NCBI GenBank assembly: GCA_022376925.1
Contig: JAIOJX010000027.1
Location: 17,129,471 to 17,193,470, forward strand
DNA length: 64,000 nt
Reading direction: 5' to 3'
Source: Tragulus kanchil
Lineage: Eukaryota; Chordata; Mammalia; Artiodactyla; Tragulidae
Below the pieces are notes generated by a model. That model made no database searches, had not been told where the DNA came from, and was given only the letters and a program-made list of their open reading frames with translations. How positions within the stretch are numbered: position 1 is the first letter of the stretch; every line of letters begins with the position of its first letter. A program made the translations under genes and the position numbers. Positions 45,793-56,699 of this stretch are shown here, piece after piece.

Positions 45793-45990
45793 GGGCTTCT
45801 CTGAAGGCTCAGTGGGTAAAGAATCTGCAATGAGGGAGACCCAGGTTTGATCCCTGGGTTGGGAAGATCTACCGGAGGAGGGGATGCAGCCCACTCCGGT
45901 CGTGTTGCCCGGAGAATCCCATGGACAGGGAGGCTGGCGGGCTGCAATCCACAGGGCCACAGTGTCGGACGCGACTGAGCGCCTAAGCAC
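45793..45990 (+). mobile_element. BovA2/Bov-tA SINE, sense
   Basis: GGGGCTTCTCTGAAGGCTCA head, GGTTTGATCCCTGGGTTGGG, GGACGCGACTGAGCGCCTAA. Confidence 0.9.
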
Positions 45991-46019
45991 ACACACAGAC
46001 CTCCACTCGGCAGTTTCAT

Positions 46020-46300
46020 ACTCTATTCCTCCCTCTACCTGAGAAGCACCTTTCTAAGTCTGGTCCACTTGGTGAAGTATAAGTCTGAGCTCCTTTCAGC
46101 CCAGGTCCCCTCCACTCCTTGCAAGTAAGAGCCCATGCCTCCCTGCTTCCCTGAGAAGGGGGGACATCCCTGCCCAGATGCTGTCCAGTTCCTAGCTTCG
46201 AGCAGTCCATGGCAAATGGATGAGCCAGTCCTAGAACGGGGCCTGACACACTCCAGGAGCTCGGCAGAAGGCGGCCATCTTTGCTGAATGAATTCAAGGC
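46020..46300 (+). mobile_element. L2 LINE 3' end, old
   Basis: It ends with CCTAGAACGGGGCCTGACAC and TTTGCTGAATGAATTC, the diverged L2 ending. Confidence 0.6.
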
Positions 46301-46941
46301 ACCAGGCTGTGTTCATCTAAGCATGACCTCCCACTCTCTCCCTGAGGCCAGGGGGACTTTCCTATCCCCCCAGGTGAGAAACAACATCCAAACAGTTTAA
46401 CTCTGATAAAGTTTGCTTTGACACACAAAAAGCAGAACTTCCTCCTAATCCTTCAAGAAATGAGCACGCCCCATCCCCCAACCTCGACTCCGCCCCGGTA
46501 TTGAATTTCAGATTCCCCAAAGCCACCTGGAACAGGGAAAACTTTGTAGCTAAAAGGGCCTTCTCTCTGACTCGCCCATTACTCAGAAGGCCCTGGTGTC
46601 CTAGAATTCTTAAGGAAATAAAATGCCTATGGCTTTCATCAGAAGTCATCAAACAGCCGAACCGTCTTCCGCAGTGACTCTTTTTGCCTTTGGCCACCGA
46701 CCTGACCTATCTCTAGCTTCCAAGATGGGTAGCAAACTTATCTTCTTAAAGCAAAGCTCCGATTCTGTTACACCCCTTAACAGAGCCCTTTTACCACCTC
46801 CAAAGTACCTGCGGCCTAACGTCCAAACCTATGGCCAGGCTTTCGGAGCCCCCAAAGGTAACTTCTGCCACCCCCACTTCTGCATACAGTGTGGCAGGGT
46901 TTCCACGCTCTCTTCTAAACAAGGGTCTTCAGATGCCCACG

Positions 46942-47139
46942 GGGCTTCTCTGAAGGCTCAGTGGGTAAAGAATCTGCAATGAGGGAGACCCAGGTTTGAT
47001 CCCTGGGTTGGGAAGATCTACCGGAGGAGGGGATGCAGCCCACTCCGGTCGTGTTGCCCGGAGAATCCCATGGACAGGGAGGCTGGCGGGCTGCAATCCA
47101 CAGGGCCACAGTGTCGGACGCGACTGAGCGCCTAAGCAC
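46942..47139 (+). mobile_element. BovA2/Bov-tA SINE, block L copy 2
   Basis: Same element as at 45793-45990. Confidence 0.9.
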
Positions 47140-47168
47140 ACACACAGACCTCCACTCGGCAGTTTCAT

Positions 47169-47449
47169 ACTCTATTCCTCCCTCTACCTGAGAAGCACCT
47201 TTCTAAGTCTGGTCCACTTGGTGAAGTATAAGTCTGAGCTCCTTTCAGCCCAGGTCCCCTCCACTCCTTGCAAGTAAGAGCCCATGCCTCCCTGCTTCCC
47301 TGAGAAGGGGGGACATCCCTGCCCAGATGCTGTCCAGTTCCTAGCTTCGAGCAGTCCATGGCAAATGGATGAGCCAGTCCTAGAACGGGGCCTGACACAC
47401 TCCAGGAGCTCGGCAGAAGGCGGCCATCTTTGCTGAATGAATTCAAGGC
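47169..47449 (+). mobile_element. L2 3' end, block L copy 2
   Basis: Same element as at 46020-46300. Confidence 0.6.
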
Positions 47450-47869
47450 ACCAGGCTGTGTTCATCTAAGCATGACCTCCCACTCTCTCCCTGAGGCCAG
47501 GGGGACTTTCCTATCCCCCCAGGTGAGAAACAACATCCAAACAGTTTAACTCTGATAAAGTTTGCTTTGACACACAAAAAGCAGAACTTCCTCCTAATCC
47601 TTCAAGAAATGAGCACGCCCCATCCCCCAACCTCGACTCCGCCCCGGTATTGAATTTCAGATTCCCCAAAGCCACCTGGAACAGGGCTTACTAATTAAAA
47701 CTTGGCGTGTTCTCCGCAGCCGCCTCCCCCGACCCAAATCACCAGCGAATTCTCCACGCAAGAAAGAGTTTTCAACATGGACCTGTGAGGGGAAAAGAAA
47801 CGTCCTCAAGCAGGAAGAGCCCAACAGGTGCTCCCCTGCCAGCACTTGAGCCCCGAAGCTGACTGTCTG

Positions 47870-48452
47870 AGCCGGCCGAGTGGTTTCGGCCAAACCGATG
47901 TTTTTTCGCCGTTGTTTCGGGGCTTTTGGAGAATACAAATGCTTGCTCCCCTGGGCCTTGCCCCGTTTCTCCCATCACCGAGTACCCAGTGCGTGTCTAA
48001 CTTGTTTACCTGGACGCAATCTCTGCTGCCCCCAACCTTCCCGCGCTGCGACCCGCCTGACCACGTGTCCTGAAATCAGAGCTCCCCAGACTCTGCTCGG
48101 GGACTACATTTCCCAGCGGCCCCCGCGCCCTTCGCAGGAAGGACGTCTGCGCACTAAGATACTCAGTTCCAAGTTTGGAGCTTTTAGCTGCCAGCCCTGG
48201 CCCATCATGTAGCTGCAGCACAGCCTTCCCTAACGTTGCAACTGGGGGAAAAATCACTTTCCAGTCTGTTTTGCAAGGTGTGCATTTCCATCTGGATTCC
48301 TTGAAAGTCCATCTGCTGCCTCGATCAAGAGAAACTCCACTTGCATGAAGATTGCACGCCTGCAGCTTGCATCTTTGTTGCAAAACTAGCTACAGAAGAG
48401 AAGCAAGGCAAAGTCTTTTGTGCTCCCCTCCCCCATCAAAGGAAAGGGGAAA
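47870..48452 (+). promoter_or_regulatory. MAP2K6: MAP2K6 proximal promoter and 5' UTR
   Basis: This stretch directly precedes the MAP2K6 start codon, is free of recognisable SINEs or LINEs, and is richer in G+C and CpG than its surroundings between about 47870 and 48140. It contains the ZNF143-type motif at 48103-48120 and no convincing TATA box. The part from roughly 48140 to 48452 is probably transcribed 5' UTR. The transcription start cannot be fixed from sequence alone. It lies outside all the false-looking duplications. Confidence 0.6.
48103..48120 (+). promoter_or_regulatory. ZNF143/Staf-type binding motif
   Basis: ACTACATTTCCCAGCGGC closely follows the ZNF143 (Staf) consensus of the form ACTACAATTCCCAGMAKGC, a motif typical of mammalian promoters. 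It sits 350 bases upstream of the MAP2K6 ATG in the GC-richer promoter segment. Binding itself is inferred. Confidence 0.65.
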
Positions 48453-48468
48453 ATGTCTCAGTCGAAAG
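48453..48468 (+). CDS. MAP2K6: MAP2K6 (MKK6) exon 1, coding part
   Basis: This is the first coding exon of the dual-specificity kinase MKK6, which phosphorylates and activates p38 MAP kinases in the cytoplasm and nucleus during stress and cytokine signalling. The sequence shows ATGTCTCAGTCGAAAG, which translates as M-S-Q-S-K plus the first base of the next codon, directly followed by the consensus donor GTAAGAG. From family knowledge, mammalian MKK6 begins MSQSKGKK and its glycine codon would be completed as G|GC, so both residues and intron phase agree. The ATG lies in a fair Kozak context, with A at -3 and T at +4. The p38 docking segment and the kinase domain belong to later exons, and I did not find exon 2 in the window. 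The reading frame stays open into the intron to 48605, which is chance read-through. The short match is the main uncertainty, but promoter-like flanking sequence and the donor support the call. Confidence 0.82.
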
Positions 48469-48475
48469 GTAAGAG
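48469..48475 (+). other. 5' splice donor of MAP2K6 intron 1
   Basis: GTAAGAG follows the exon end AAAG, giving AG... then G|GTAAGAG, a strong U2-type donor. It leaves the reading frame after the first base of a codon, as expected for the MKK6 glycine at residue 6. Confidence 0.75.
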
Positions 48476-48510
48476 CCTGTTTGCATTACTTGCAAAAATG
48501 CAAAGGGTTG

Positions 48511-48519
48511 TGCATGCAT
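48511..48519 (+). promoter_or_regulatory. RBFOX-type UGCAUG element near donor
   Basis: TGCATGCAT starts 42 bases after the intron 1 donor on the sense strand. UGCAUG is the RBFOX recognition sequence, and its position just downstream of a 5' splice site is where such elements act. It is also part of the general TGCA enrichment and may be incidental. Confidence 0.3.
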
Positions 48520-48679
48520 TTATGAATGCACGGATGCAATTGTCGCCTGGCGATTGCATTTTTAAGTTTGAGGTTTTCCACAGCTCAGTTGCATTTCCTG
48601 TTTAGTATGTGTCTTTTTTTTTTTTTTTTTTGCAGACACAGAGTTCCTGTAAGGCAGGGCTTGTAGTTCAGCTGTGCAT

Positions 48680-48694
48680 TGACGTTATTTGCAT
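48680..48694 (+). promoter_or_regulatory. Overlapping CRE-like half site and octamer
   Basis: TGACGTTA (48680-48687) runs directly into ATTTGCAT (48687-48694). The second is the exact complement of the canonical POU octamer ATGCAAAT. It lies about 215 bases into intron 1 of MAP2K6. Function is inferred. Confidence 0.4.
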
Positions 48695-50028
48695 TCTTCT
48701 GCTAGGATTACTGAGCTCTTTTTTTGCCTTTTGCACAGTCAGGAGAGATAGAGCAGGTTGGTAGCGTCTAAATGTGCAATGCTTTATATAATTGTAAAAT
48801 TCTGCACTATGCACACGTATAATAGGTAATTTTATGTGCAACAGGAAGACAAACTTTTAAAAAGTCGGCAGATGAAGATGAAAGGTGAAACTCAAGTTAA
48901 ACTACTAGGAAATTAATGGGATCTTATATTCCTTTGGGAATGAACCGTTGCGGTGCTAGTATCTAGCTGAATTTTCATTGATATCGCTTTGAACATTAAG
49001 TAACTTTTGATTTTTAAAGGCAGTAAAGGTGAATGACAGCATTTTACAAGAAAAGCAGACCAGACGTCTTTCTCTTCCGAGACTTTGCACTTTCCACCAG
49101 TAGCTTACTGGTTCACAGTGTTTAGAAGCAGCAGTACAGATATCGATATTTTCTGTCTTTCCATTTGGGAGATGCTTTGCATCTCTAGGGAAAATACTGG
49201 GAGAAAACTGTACTTCTAAGCTTTACCCCATGGTGGGGGGACTGCACTGTTTCATTGACAACCATAATGAAATCTTTTAAGTGTGTCATTGCATGTATTT
49301 AATTAGCTCTAATATAGATCAGAAGTTCAGGGCTATGGTTGTCTCGTGTTTTGTTTTTTCTTACAAAAATATTTTTTTGTACACAGTTGTATTTTGCAAA
49401 CATACTATCATGCTGGGGAGGGGATTAAAAATATAGAAATCCTGACATGGCTTTATAGAGCTGAGGGAGTGTTGTCAGGTGGCCCTGAGATTTATTTCCG
49501 AACAAATCCTTGTTGAGCCTAGAAAGAAAGCTGTTGCTCTGGGTGAATGTCTGGAAGGGAAAGGTGTTGAGGTGGGCTCCGCAAGGCACAAGGTAAGCTG
49601 GTTAGACCCAGGGACACGCAAGTGTCTCATCAGCATTCAGCCACGCTTTGCAGAGTTGTTGTGCCACTTTTGAGTTCCGTCTGATGGGAATTATGCATCT
49701 CAGCCCAGGAAGGAAGCAGCCTATATTTTCAAGAATTTGAAATAAGGTTCTTTCTTTTCTCTGGATAGAGAGGGAAAATGAACATCTGAAAAGCTGAGAG
49801 TGCCAAAGTACCTAGGCATTGGCATGGTGAAGTACCAAGGGTCCTTAATAACAGGAAAAACCTATGAAGACCATCTTCTAATTGAGCTGAGAAATAATAG
49901 CTTAGAAGGGCATTCCAGGCTTTGAGGTATGAAAGAGAGGTCATCTAGTTACTTTGTATTTGCTGTACATTCACTCATGCATTCTGGTCATTTGAATATA
50001 TGAGTGGATATATTATGACATACATGTG

Positions 50029-50055
50029 TGTGTGTGTGTGTTGTGTGTGTGTGTA
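50029..50055. repeat. (TG)n microsatellite
   Basis: Interrupted TG run with one TTG step, in intron 1. Confidence 0.85.
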
Positions 50056-52549
50056 GAGCACAGGATTTGGGGACATATAAAAATATTTCATATGTAGTTG
50101 TTTCATTCAAGGAATTTACCTGTGTTTGGTGAAAGAAAGTTGGTATGCAGACCCTTGTGATGGAAGATGATTGTACAGATCATGAGGTGAAACAGAGCAT
50201 TTGGAATGTAGAGTGGCGGGGGTCTTCTTCTCTCTGGAGTCTGGAAGGTGGGCTCTACAGAGCTTTTCTCTGGATCTCAGGGTGTAAACTCAACTCTGTT
50301 TCTTTGTTCATTTGGGGGCTGGCTCCTCAGGCGGCTCTGTCCCAGCAGAGGAAGTTGGGGAGCTGACAGGGAAGTCGGCACGCCGTGCTTCTGGTCTGGG
50401 TGCGCCCATAAGCTAGCTCAGGTGCCGGCGACCCTCCACACCAATTCACAGTCATCCACATGGTTTTCTTAATTGGGTCCCATTTGGAAGGTGCGTCTGG
50501 TGTGAACATGGGATTCCTGTCCAAAAGGAAAAGTGTTTGATGGAAGGAAGTGTGTGATTATTTCAGAAATGGCAGAGACTTTTGGCCTGGACTTTCAGTG
50601 TGGAACTGGCCTAATTCAGCTACGGTATTCTAAATGGCCAAGATTTTTTTTTTTTTTTTTTTTTGCATTACCAAACTTCTTTGTAATTCTGTAACCAAAT
50701 GAAATGGAGGAAAAGCAAAAGGTGGCTACAACCTCATAGTATTGAAGAATTTAACAACATGTTCAATTCAAGGACCTTTACGAACCTTCTGGATCACTAT
50801 AATTCGGTTTTACAGACCTCTAATTTAAGGCACAGCAGGGGCAAAAGAATTACAGGCTCCCTGGGAGATGGGAGGACTGGGTTCCTCCTCTCCAGCCTCA
50901 CCAACAATGAGATTCCCAGAAAGAATTTCTTAAAAAGAAATTTTGTTTTCCACAGTTGTAACTTTAGGTGGTAGGCTTTTCAGCTTGTTTATATTAGCTG
51001 TCTGGGGTTGAGCTGACATTTTTCAAATATTAAAGTGGCAGAATGCCTTTTGAGGAAATCTGAAATGTAAGTTAACAGGAAGGGCACCCAGAGAGTGCAG
51101 GAATTCCTGCACTTTACCGGAAGACAGGCTACAGGAAAATGTGTCATCTACAGTACCCCCGGAGAGTAAAACTATTGTTATCAACCAGAATGATCTGAGG
51201 GAGGGAGTGGGGACAGCAGAGAGAGGCAGTCTGGCATCCCCTGGTTCACCTGAAAATGGATAAAAAGTTGCAGCCTGTTCCAAATGCACTTTCCTCCCCC
51301 CTCCCTGGATTCACCTTAAAAAATACCAGTCTGTCTTCCTTTAAAGTAGTAATAGGTACATTGTGTCATGGGAGCTGTGTCTAAGGCACAGTTCTGAAGC
51401 ATGTGGAGAAAAGTGACAGGCACGGGCTGTCAGAGAGCCTGCTCCTACTGTGGTTTTTGGCTTCTGAAATTCACGCCAGCCTGGGAAATGAAAAGTGTAA
51501 ATTTCTCATTCGGTAAATTCCTTTGTTAGGCTGTACCCGAGAGGCTTGTCATGCTTAGCCTGAAACCTGAGCCAGTCTGTTTTATAACCTTGTACATCTC
51601 AGGACACAAAATCAGAAGAGTTGGCCTGGGTTTCCTGAGTTTGTTGTGTAGCCCTGTGGCATTCACGACTTCACAGCCTGCAGGGCAGTGGCGGGGCTGC
51701 CCTGGGGGTCTCTGGGCGTAAAGCTGATGCTGGAGGAAAGGGCTGAGATTCTTGTTCCTTTGTTTTTCACAGATCATTATAACTGTTGTACATTACTTGA
51801 AAGTTTGGAAGGTCTATCAGAAATATTTTTAAAACTTAAACGGAAAAAGTATCTAAAGAAGATTTTATTGTAGAAACGTTTGAAATCGTAGGAGAGTAGG
51901 AATCATTAATTGCCACAGTGTACATTTTGGCAAATATCCTTTTGGACTTTTTTTCTATTCGAATATATGTGTGAATATGACTAAATCCAAAGTGCTTATA
52001 AACTTACGTAGTTGCCTTTTGCTTCACTTGCCAATCATACTGTGAAATATTCAAAGTTCATATATCGCTACATTAATAATATTTAATTCCAGTGTATTTA
52101 TTGAAATAGAACATGCATGTTTATTAGCTTTCAGTGTTACAATATTGCTATGATAAATCCCTCGGTTCAGACCTTATGTATACTATGGCCTTTGACTAAA
52201 TTCCAGGACATAGAACTACAGGTTACCAATCTCTAACTTTTCCCCATACCACCTTCCTTTCTTCACCCTTTAAAAATCATTCTTTTCTTACTATAAAAAC
52301 AATATAGACTCTGAAAAAAATTCAAGGGGAAGAGAAATTCATAATGAGAAAATGAAAATCACACCAGATCACAAGAACCCACAGCTAATTACTGCTGACT
52401 TTTCGCTGATTCTCTCATTTGAGCATCCATGCTCTTCTACACATGGTATGTGCGATTTTGCCGCTTGCTGTTTCCTAGACCATGTATCACGGGACATCTT
52501 TCCACATGGATGCACATATAACTTCCTCCTTTTTAGCAACTGCTCCTTT

Positions 52550-52702
52550 TTTTTTTTTTTTTAAATATTTTATTTATATTTATTTGGCTGCATTGGGTCT
52601 CAGCTGCAGCATGTGGGCTCTAGTTCCCTGACCAAGGATCGAACCTGGGCCCCTTGCATTGGGTGCACAGAGTCTTAGCCACTGGACCACCAGGGAATCC
52701 CC
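52550..52702 (-). mobile_element. CHR-class SINE, antisense
   Basis: T-rich tail, CTAGTTCCCTGACCAAGGAT, and GGACCACCAGGGAATCCCC. Confidence 0.85.
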
Positions 52703-53029
52703 AGCAACTGCTCCTTTTAATTTATAAGAATATGACTGCTTCATCAATCTCCATTTGGACTTTCAGAGAGTTCTCCTTTTTCACAGCTATGACCAAAGCG
52801 GCAGGAAAACCTTGGACACACGTGTTTTGTGCATCTGCCCTATTATCTCTATAAGATGCATTCTGAGAGGTGGAGGGGCTGAGCACAGGCTGGTGCGGGT
52901 CATTGCCCCCCAGAACCAGCGCTGGTTCTTATTCTCACCGTGATGTTTGCGAGTGTTTGTTTACTCCTTATAAGCATCCTGGTAAATACTGAACGTTAAG
53001 TTTCTCTTCAGAAAGGTTATATCCACTCT

Positions 53030-53400
53030 TGTATATAAATCAGCTGGACAGCACAGGGAACGCCGCTCCATGCTCTGGGGTGACCTAAGTGAGAAGGAAG
53101 TCCTAAAAGAGGGGAGGGTGTGTGTATGCCTATGGCTGGCTCACTTTGCTACACAGCAGAGACATACACAGCATTGCAGGACCACTGTACTCCACTAAAA
53201 ATGAACTCAAAATGAACAAAACAGATAATCAACAAAGACCTACTGCTAAGCACAAGGAGCTCTACTCAATATTCTTTAATTACCTATATAGGAAAAGAAC
53301 TTGGAAAAGAATAGATATATGTGTATGTATAACTGAATTGCTTTGCTGTACTTGAAACCAACCCAATATTGTAAATCAAGCAGAGTCCAATATAAACTAA
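53030..53400 (+). mobile_element. L1 LINE 3' UTR, sense
   Basis: GGCTGGCTCACTTTGCTACA, GACCTACTGCTAAGCACAAG, CTGTACTTGAAACCAACCCA and CCAATATAAACTAAAAATAC give a nearly complete ruminant L1 3' UTR. Its last 75 bases recur at 54426-54500, where block M copy 2 starts inside it. Confidence 0.75.
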
Positions 53401-53502
53401 AAATACATGCTATGTGGACATTCTCCCTTTCCTTCATCCTGGATATAATAATTTGCAAACTTTTTTTGCCAATTTGATGAAAGGTGTGACTATTTTGGAT
53501 TT

Positions 53503-53705
53503 CCCTGGTGGCTCAGTGGTAAAAAATCTGCCTGCAATGCAGGAGAACTGAGTTTGACCCCTGGATTGGGACGATCTCCTGGAGGAGAAAAATGCAACCC
53601 ACTCCGGTATCCTTGCCTGGAGAGTTCCATGGACAGGGGAGCCTGGTGGGCTACATACAGTCCCTGGGGTCTCAAAGAGTCAGACACAACTGAAGCGACA
53701 ACGTA
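53503..53705 (+). mobile_element. BovA2/Bov-tA SINE, sense
   Basis: TTTCCCTGGTGGCTCAGTGG head, CTGGATTGGGACGATCTCCT, GACACAACTGAAGCGACAAC. Confidence 0.92.
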
Positions 53706-54598
53706 GAAGCAACATGAGTGTTTTACTATCATTTGAATTTTTCTAGTGATAAAGAAGTTGAATTTTTTCATATTTGTGTTTCATGTGTTTGGGTTTCTTT
53801 TTTTCCTCATACAATGTATCTGTAAACATTTTAATTTGGGGATCAGATTATTTTCAGAGTTAAGCCAGAGCATTCCAAGATGGCAGAGCTTAGGTAATCA
53901 TGGGTTGAAAGTTGGGTTCAGCTTTCATGCATCTAAACAACTTAATTCCTTGGTGAGTTCTAATTTTAATTTTAACCAAAATGTCTTAAGTAAACATATA
54001 CTTTATAGACTCATTTAGCTCTCCTGTCTGTAGCTTTCCAGATCTGGATGACAATAATAAGAACGTGTAATGAGTTGTTTTAAATTCCATCTGGAATTTA
54101 CTAACTTCTGGACATCTGTGCATTTTCAGTTATCACGGCAGGTACAAGTAATTCTTCTTTGGTTTCATAAGTAAGTCTCACATCAGCACCTGCTTGTGTC
54201 AGGTGCATTGTGGCAGAATAGTTTTTTTTTCTTAGCTTCATGTGCAGTGTCTCATCTTAGAAGGCTTTTCTAGATTTGTCCAAAGAATGAAGGCAAGGAT
54301 CTGCTCGGATGCTCTCAGAACGTGTACCACGTCAGTCACACGTCGCATATTCTTGACACAGTGCCTCTTCAGTAGTAGACCTTAGTCTCAGGTCTAATCG
54401 TCTCATTTTACCAATGAGCGGGATGGTATAACTGAATTGCTTTGCTGTACTTGAAACCAACCCAATATTGTAAATCAAGCAGAGTCCAATATAAACTAAA
54501 AATACATGCTATGTGGACATTCTCCCTTTCCTTCATCCTGGATATAATAATTTGCAAACTTTTTGCCAATTTGATGAAAGGTGTGACTATTTTGGTTT

Positions 54599-54802
54599 TC
54601 CCCTGGTGGCTCAGTGGTAAAAAATCTGCCTGCAATGCAGGAGAACTGAGTTTGACCCCTGGATTGGGACGATCTCCTGGAGGAGAAAAATGCAACCCAC
54701 TCCGGTATCCTTGCCTGGAGAGTTCCATGGACAGGGGAGCCTGGTGGGCTACATACAGTCCCTGGGGTCTCAAAGAGTCAGACACAACTGAAGCGACAAC
54801 GT
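54599..54802 (+). mobile_element. BovA2/Bov-tA SINE, block M copy 2
   Basis: Same element as at 53503-53705 with two more C at the head. Confidence 0.92.
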
Positions 54803-55474
54803 AGAAGCAACATGAGTGTTTTACTATCATTTGAATTTTTCTAGTGATAAAGAAGTTGAATTTTTTCATATTTGTGTTTCATGTGTTTGGGTTTCTTTTT
54901 TTCCTCATACAATGTATCTGTAAACATTTTAATTTGGGGATCAGATTATTTTCAGAGTTAAGCCAGAGCATTCCAAGATGGCAGAGCTTAGGTAATCATG
55001 GGTTGAAAGTTGGGTTCAGCTTTCATGCATCTAAACAACTTAATTCCTTGGTGAGTTCTAATTTTAATTTTAACCAAAATGTCTTAAGTAAACATATACT
55101 TTATAGACTCATTTAGCTCTCCTGTCTGTAGCTTTCCAGATCTGGATGACAATAATAAGAACGTGTAATGAGTTGTTTTAAATTCCATCTGGAATTTACT
55201 AACTTCTGGACATCTGTGCATTTTCAGTTATCACGGCAGGTACAAGTAATTCTTCTTTGGTTTCATAAGTAAGTCTCACATCAGCACCTGCTTGTGTCAG
55301 GTGCATTGTGGCAGAATAGTTTTTTTTTCTTAGCTTCATGTGCAGTGTCTCATCTTAGAAGGCTTTTCTAGATTTGTCCAAAGAATGAAGGCAAGGATCT
55401 GCTCGGATGCTCTCAGAACGTGTACCACGTCAGTCACACGTCGCATATTCTTGACACAGTGCCTCTTTAGTAGT

Positions 55475-55620
55475 AGACCTTAGTCTCAGGTCTAATCGTC
55501 TCATTTTACCAATGAGCGCATGGAAGAAGGTGAAAGAAGGTGACTTGCCCGAAGACCGAGCCACTGGTAGGACCTACACTTCCTGATTCTTGGCCCTGGC
55601 GTTCTTTTCACTAAACCGCA
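55475..55620 (+). mobile_element. MIR SINE, old
   Basis: CTCATTTTACCAATGAGCGC followed by GTGACTTGCCCGAAGACCGA is the MIR core. Confidence 0.6.
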
Positions 55621-56246
55621 TGCAAACACTAGGAATCCACGTTTATAAAACATGTTCTCCAGAATCTCGAGTATTTTCACATTTTTTGTTTTGTTTGTGT
55701 TTGCGGGGAGCAGGCTGGCAGGCGCAGCTGACAGTGCGATCAGCAGGGGTGCTCTCTGTGCCCACATGAAACTGGGATACTTGATCACGGTGGTGGTTTT
55801 TTTTTTTTTTTTTTTTTTGCTAATTTTCTGCCAAAGGATATTTTGCAAATGCTCTCATTTTAATTCCAGTGCCTACCCTATACAGCTGCAAGTTTTAACC
55901 ACTGTAATTGTTGTTTGCCTTTTATGGATGATCTCTGAAAGCCCTTGCTAGGTAGCTGACATTTCTTCTTCTGCATCTTTGCCACCCGGCCTCTTTGAGC
56001 TAGGAATAACACATGCTCAGTGAATGTCTGACAATGAAAGCACTTTTCCTCAGTGGAGCGCTCTGTCATTTTTTATAAAAAGTGTGGGGTCATCAGATTA
56101 TAATGTGGCTTGCCTCTGCGTCCTTTTTCACGTTGATATCTCCGTTCTATCTTTGCTTGAGTATTTGAAAGTTGCAAAGATAGCACAAAAACAACAGCGA
56201 TGGCTGACGAAGTGTCGTTCTTCCTGCCTGGGCCTCCCAAGCAGGC
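55621..56246. other. Intronic unique sequence
   Basis: Poly-T run at 55798-55818, otherwise single-copy. No exon is recognised. Confidence 0.4.
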
Positions 56247-56699
56247 TTAGAGGTGGCGAGATCCTCGGCTCACTCTTTAGAAGAAATATGCAGAACGAAG
56301 ATGAATGGTCTGGACCATCCAGTGGGATCGGTTGAAGTCAGTTCCTCCATCCCGCGCTGGTTTTAGGAGCTGTTTGCGAGTGGCCTCTGAACTTGAGCCT
56401 CTGGACGGTTGTCAGAGATAAGCTGAACGGTTTTAACAGCTGGATGCCCTGCGACAAAGCAGCGACTTCTGCACAAATGACCCCCCAATAAAACAGTTTC
56501 CTCCTTGACCGACCACCCGCTCTGGCTCGGCCCCCAGCCTCCGTGTGTTTCCCGCTCACGTGGTCTTCCTTCCCGTGAGCCGGTCCACTCTGTTTGGTGT
56601 GCAGTTCATAAAACGCCCGCTTTCTGCACTGGAAAGGCATTCATGTTGTAACCTACACACCGTCCATCACGAATCCTCATAGCTGAGTCTACTCAGTCC

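Larger units (their letters stand above)
45390..47686 (+). repeat. Duplication block L (two 1.15 kb copies)
   Basis: Copies are 45390-46537 and 46543-47686, offset 1149. The left 20 bases of copy 2 are a shrunken form of copy 1 (TTGTAGCT then indels), after which the copies agree. Content: BovA2 SINE and L2 3' end. Its right edge is only about 770 bases from the MAP2K6 start codon. Confidence 0.95.
48236..48840. other. TGCA-saturated stretch around MAP2K6 exon 1
   Basis: By eye there are about 26 TGCA tetramers in about 605 bases, where 2-3 would be expected by chance. Most are within TTGCAT, TTGCAA or ATGCAA, which resemble POU-octamer and C/EBP-like half sites. They include ATGCAAAG at 48498-48505 and ATTTGCAT at 48687-48694. 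The stretch covers the 5' UTR, exon 1 and the first 370 bases of the intron. It is not a simple tandem repeat. Confidence 0.6.
48469..53039 (+). other. Intron 1 of MAP2K6, repeat-poor 5' part
   Basis: This 4.5 kb contains no duplication block and few recent repeats: a poly-T run at 48613-48632, a (TG)n tract near 50029-50055, a long poly-T near 50646-50664 and one CHR SINE at 52550-52702. No second exon is recognisable. The low SINE load fits a conserved regulatory first-intron segment. Confidence 0.5.
53327..55518 (+). repeat. Duplication block M (two 1.09 kb copies)
   Basis: Copies are 53327-54420 and 54426-55518, offset 1098-1099, both ending ACCAATGAGCG. Differences are a T-run length change and GGATTTCC against GGTTTTCCCC at the SINE head. 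It lies in MAP2K6 intron 1. Confidence 0.95.

Noticed and set aside
48420..48605. 61-residue frame containing MSQSKGKS and onward as a small gene
   Set aside because: Only the first five residues belong to MAP2K6 exon 1. The rest reads through the splice donor into intron.
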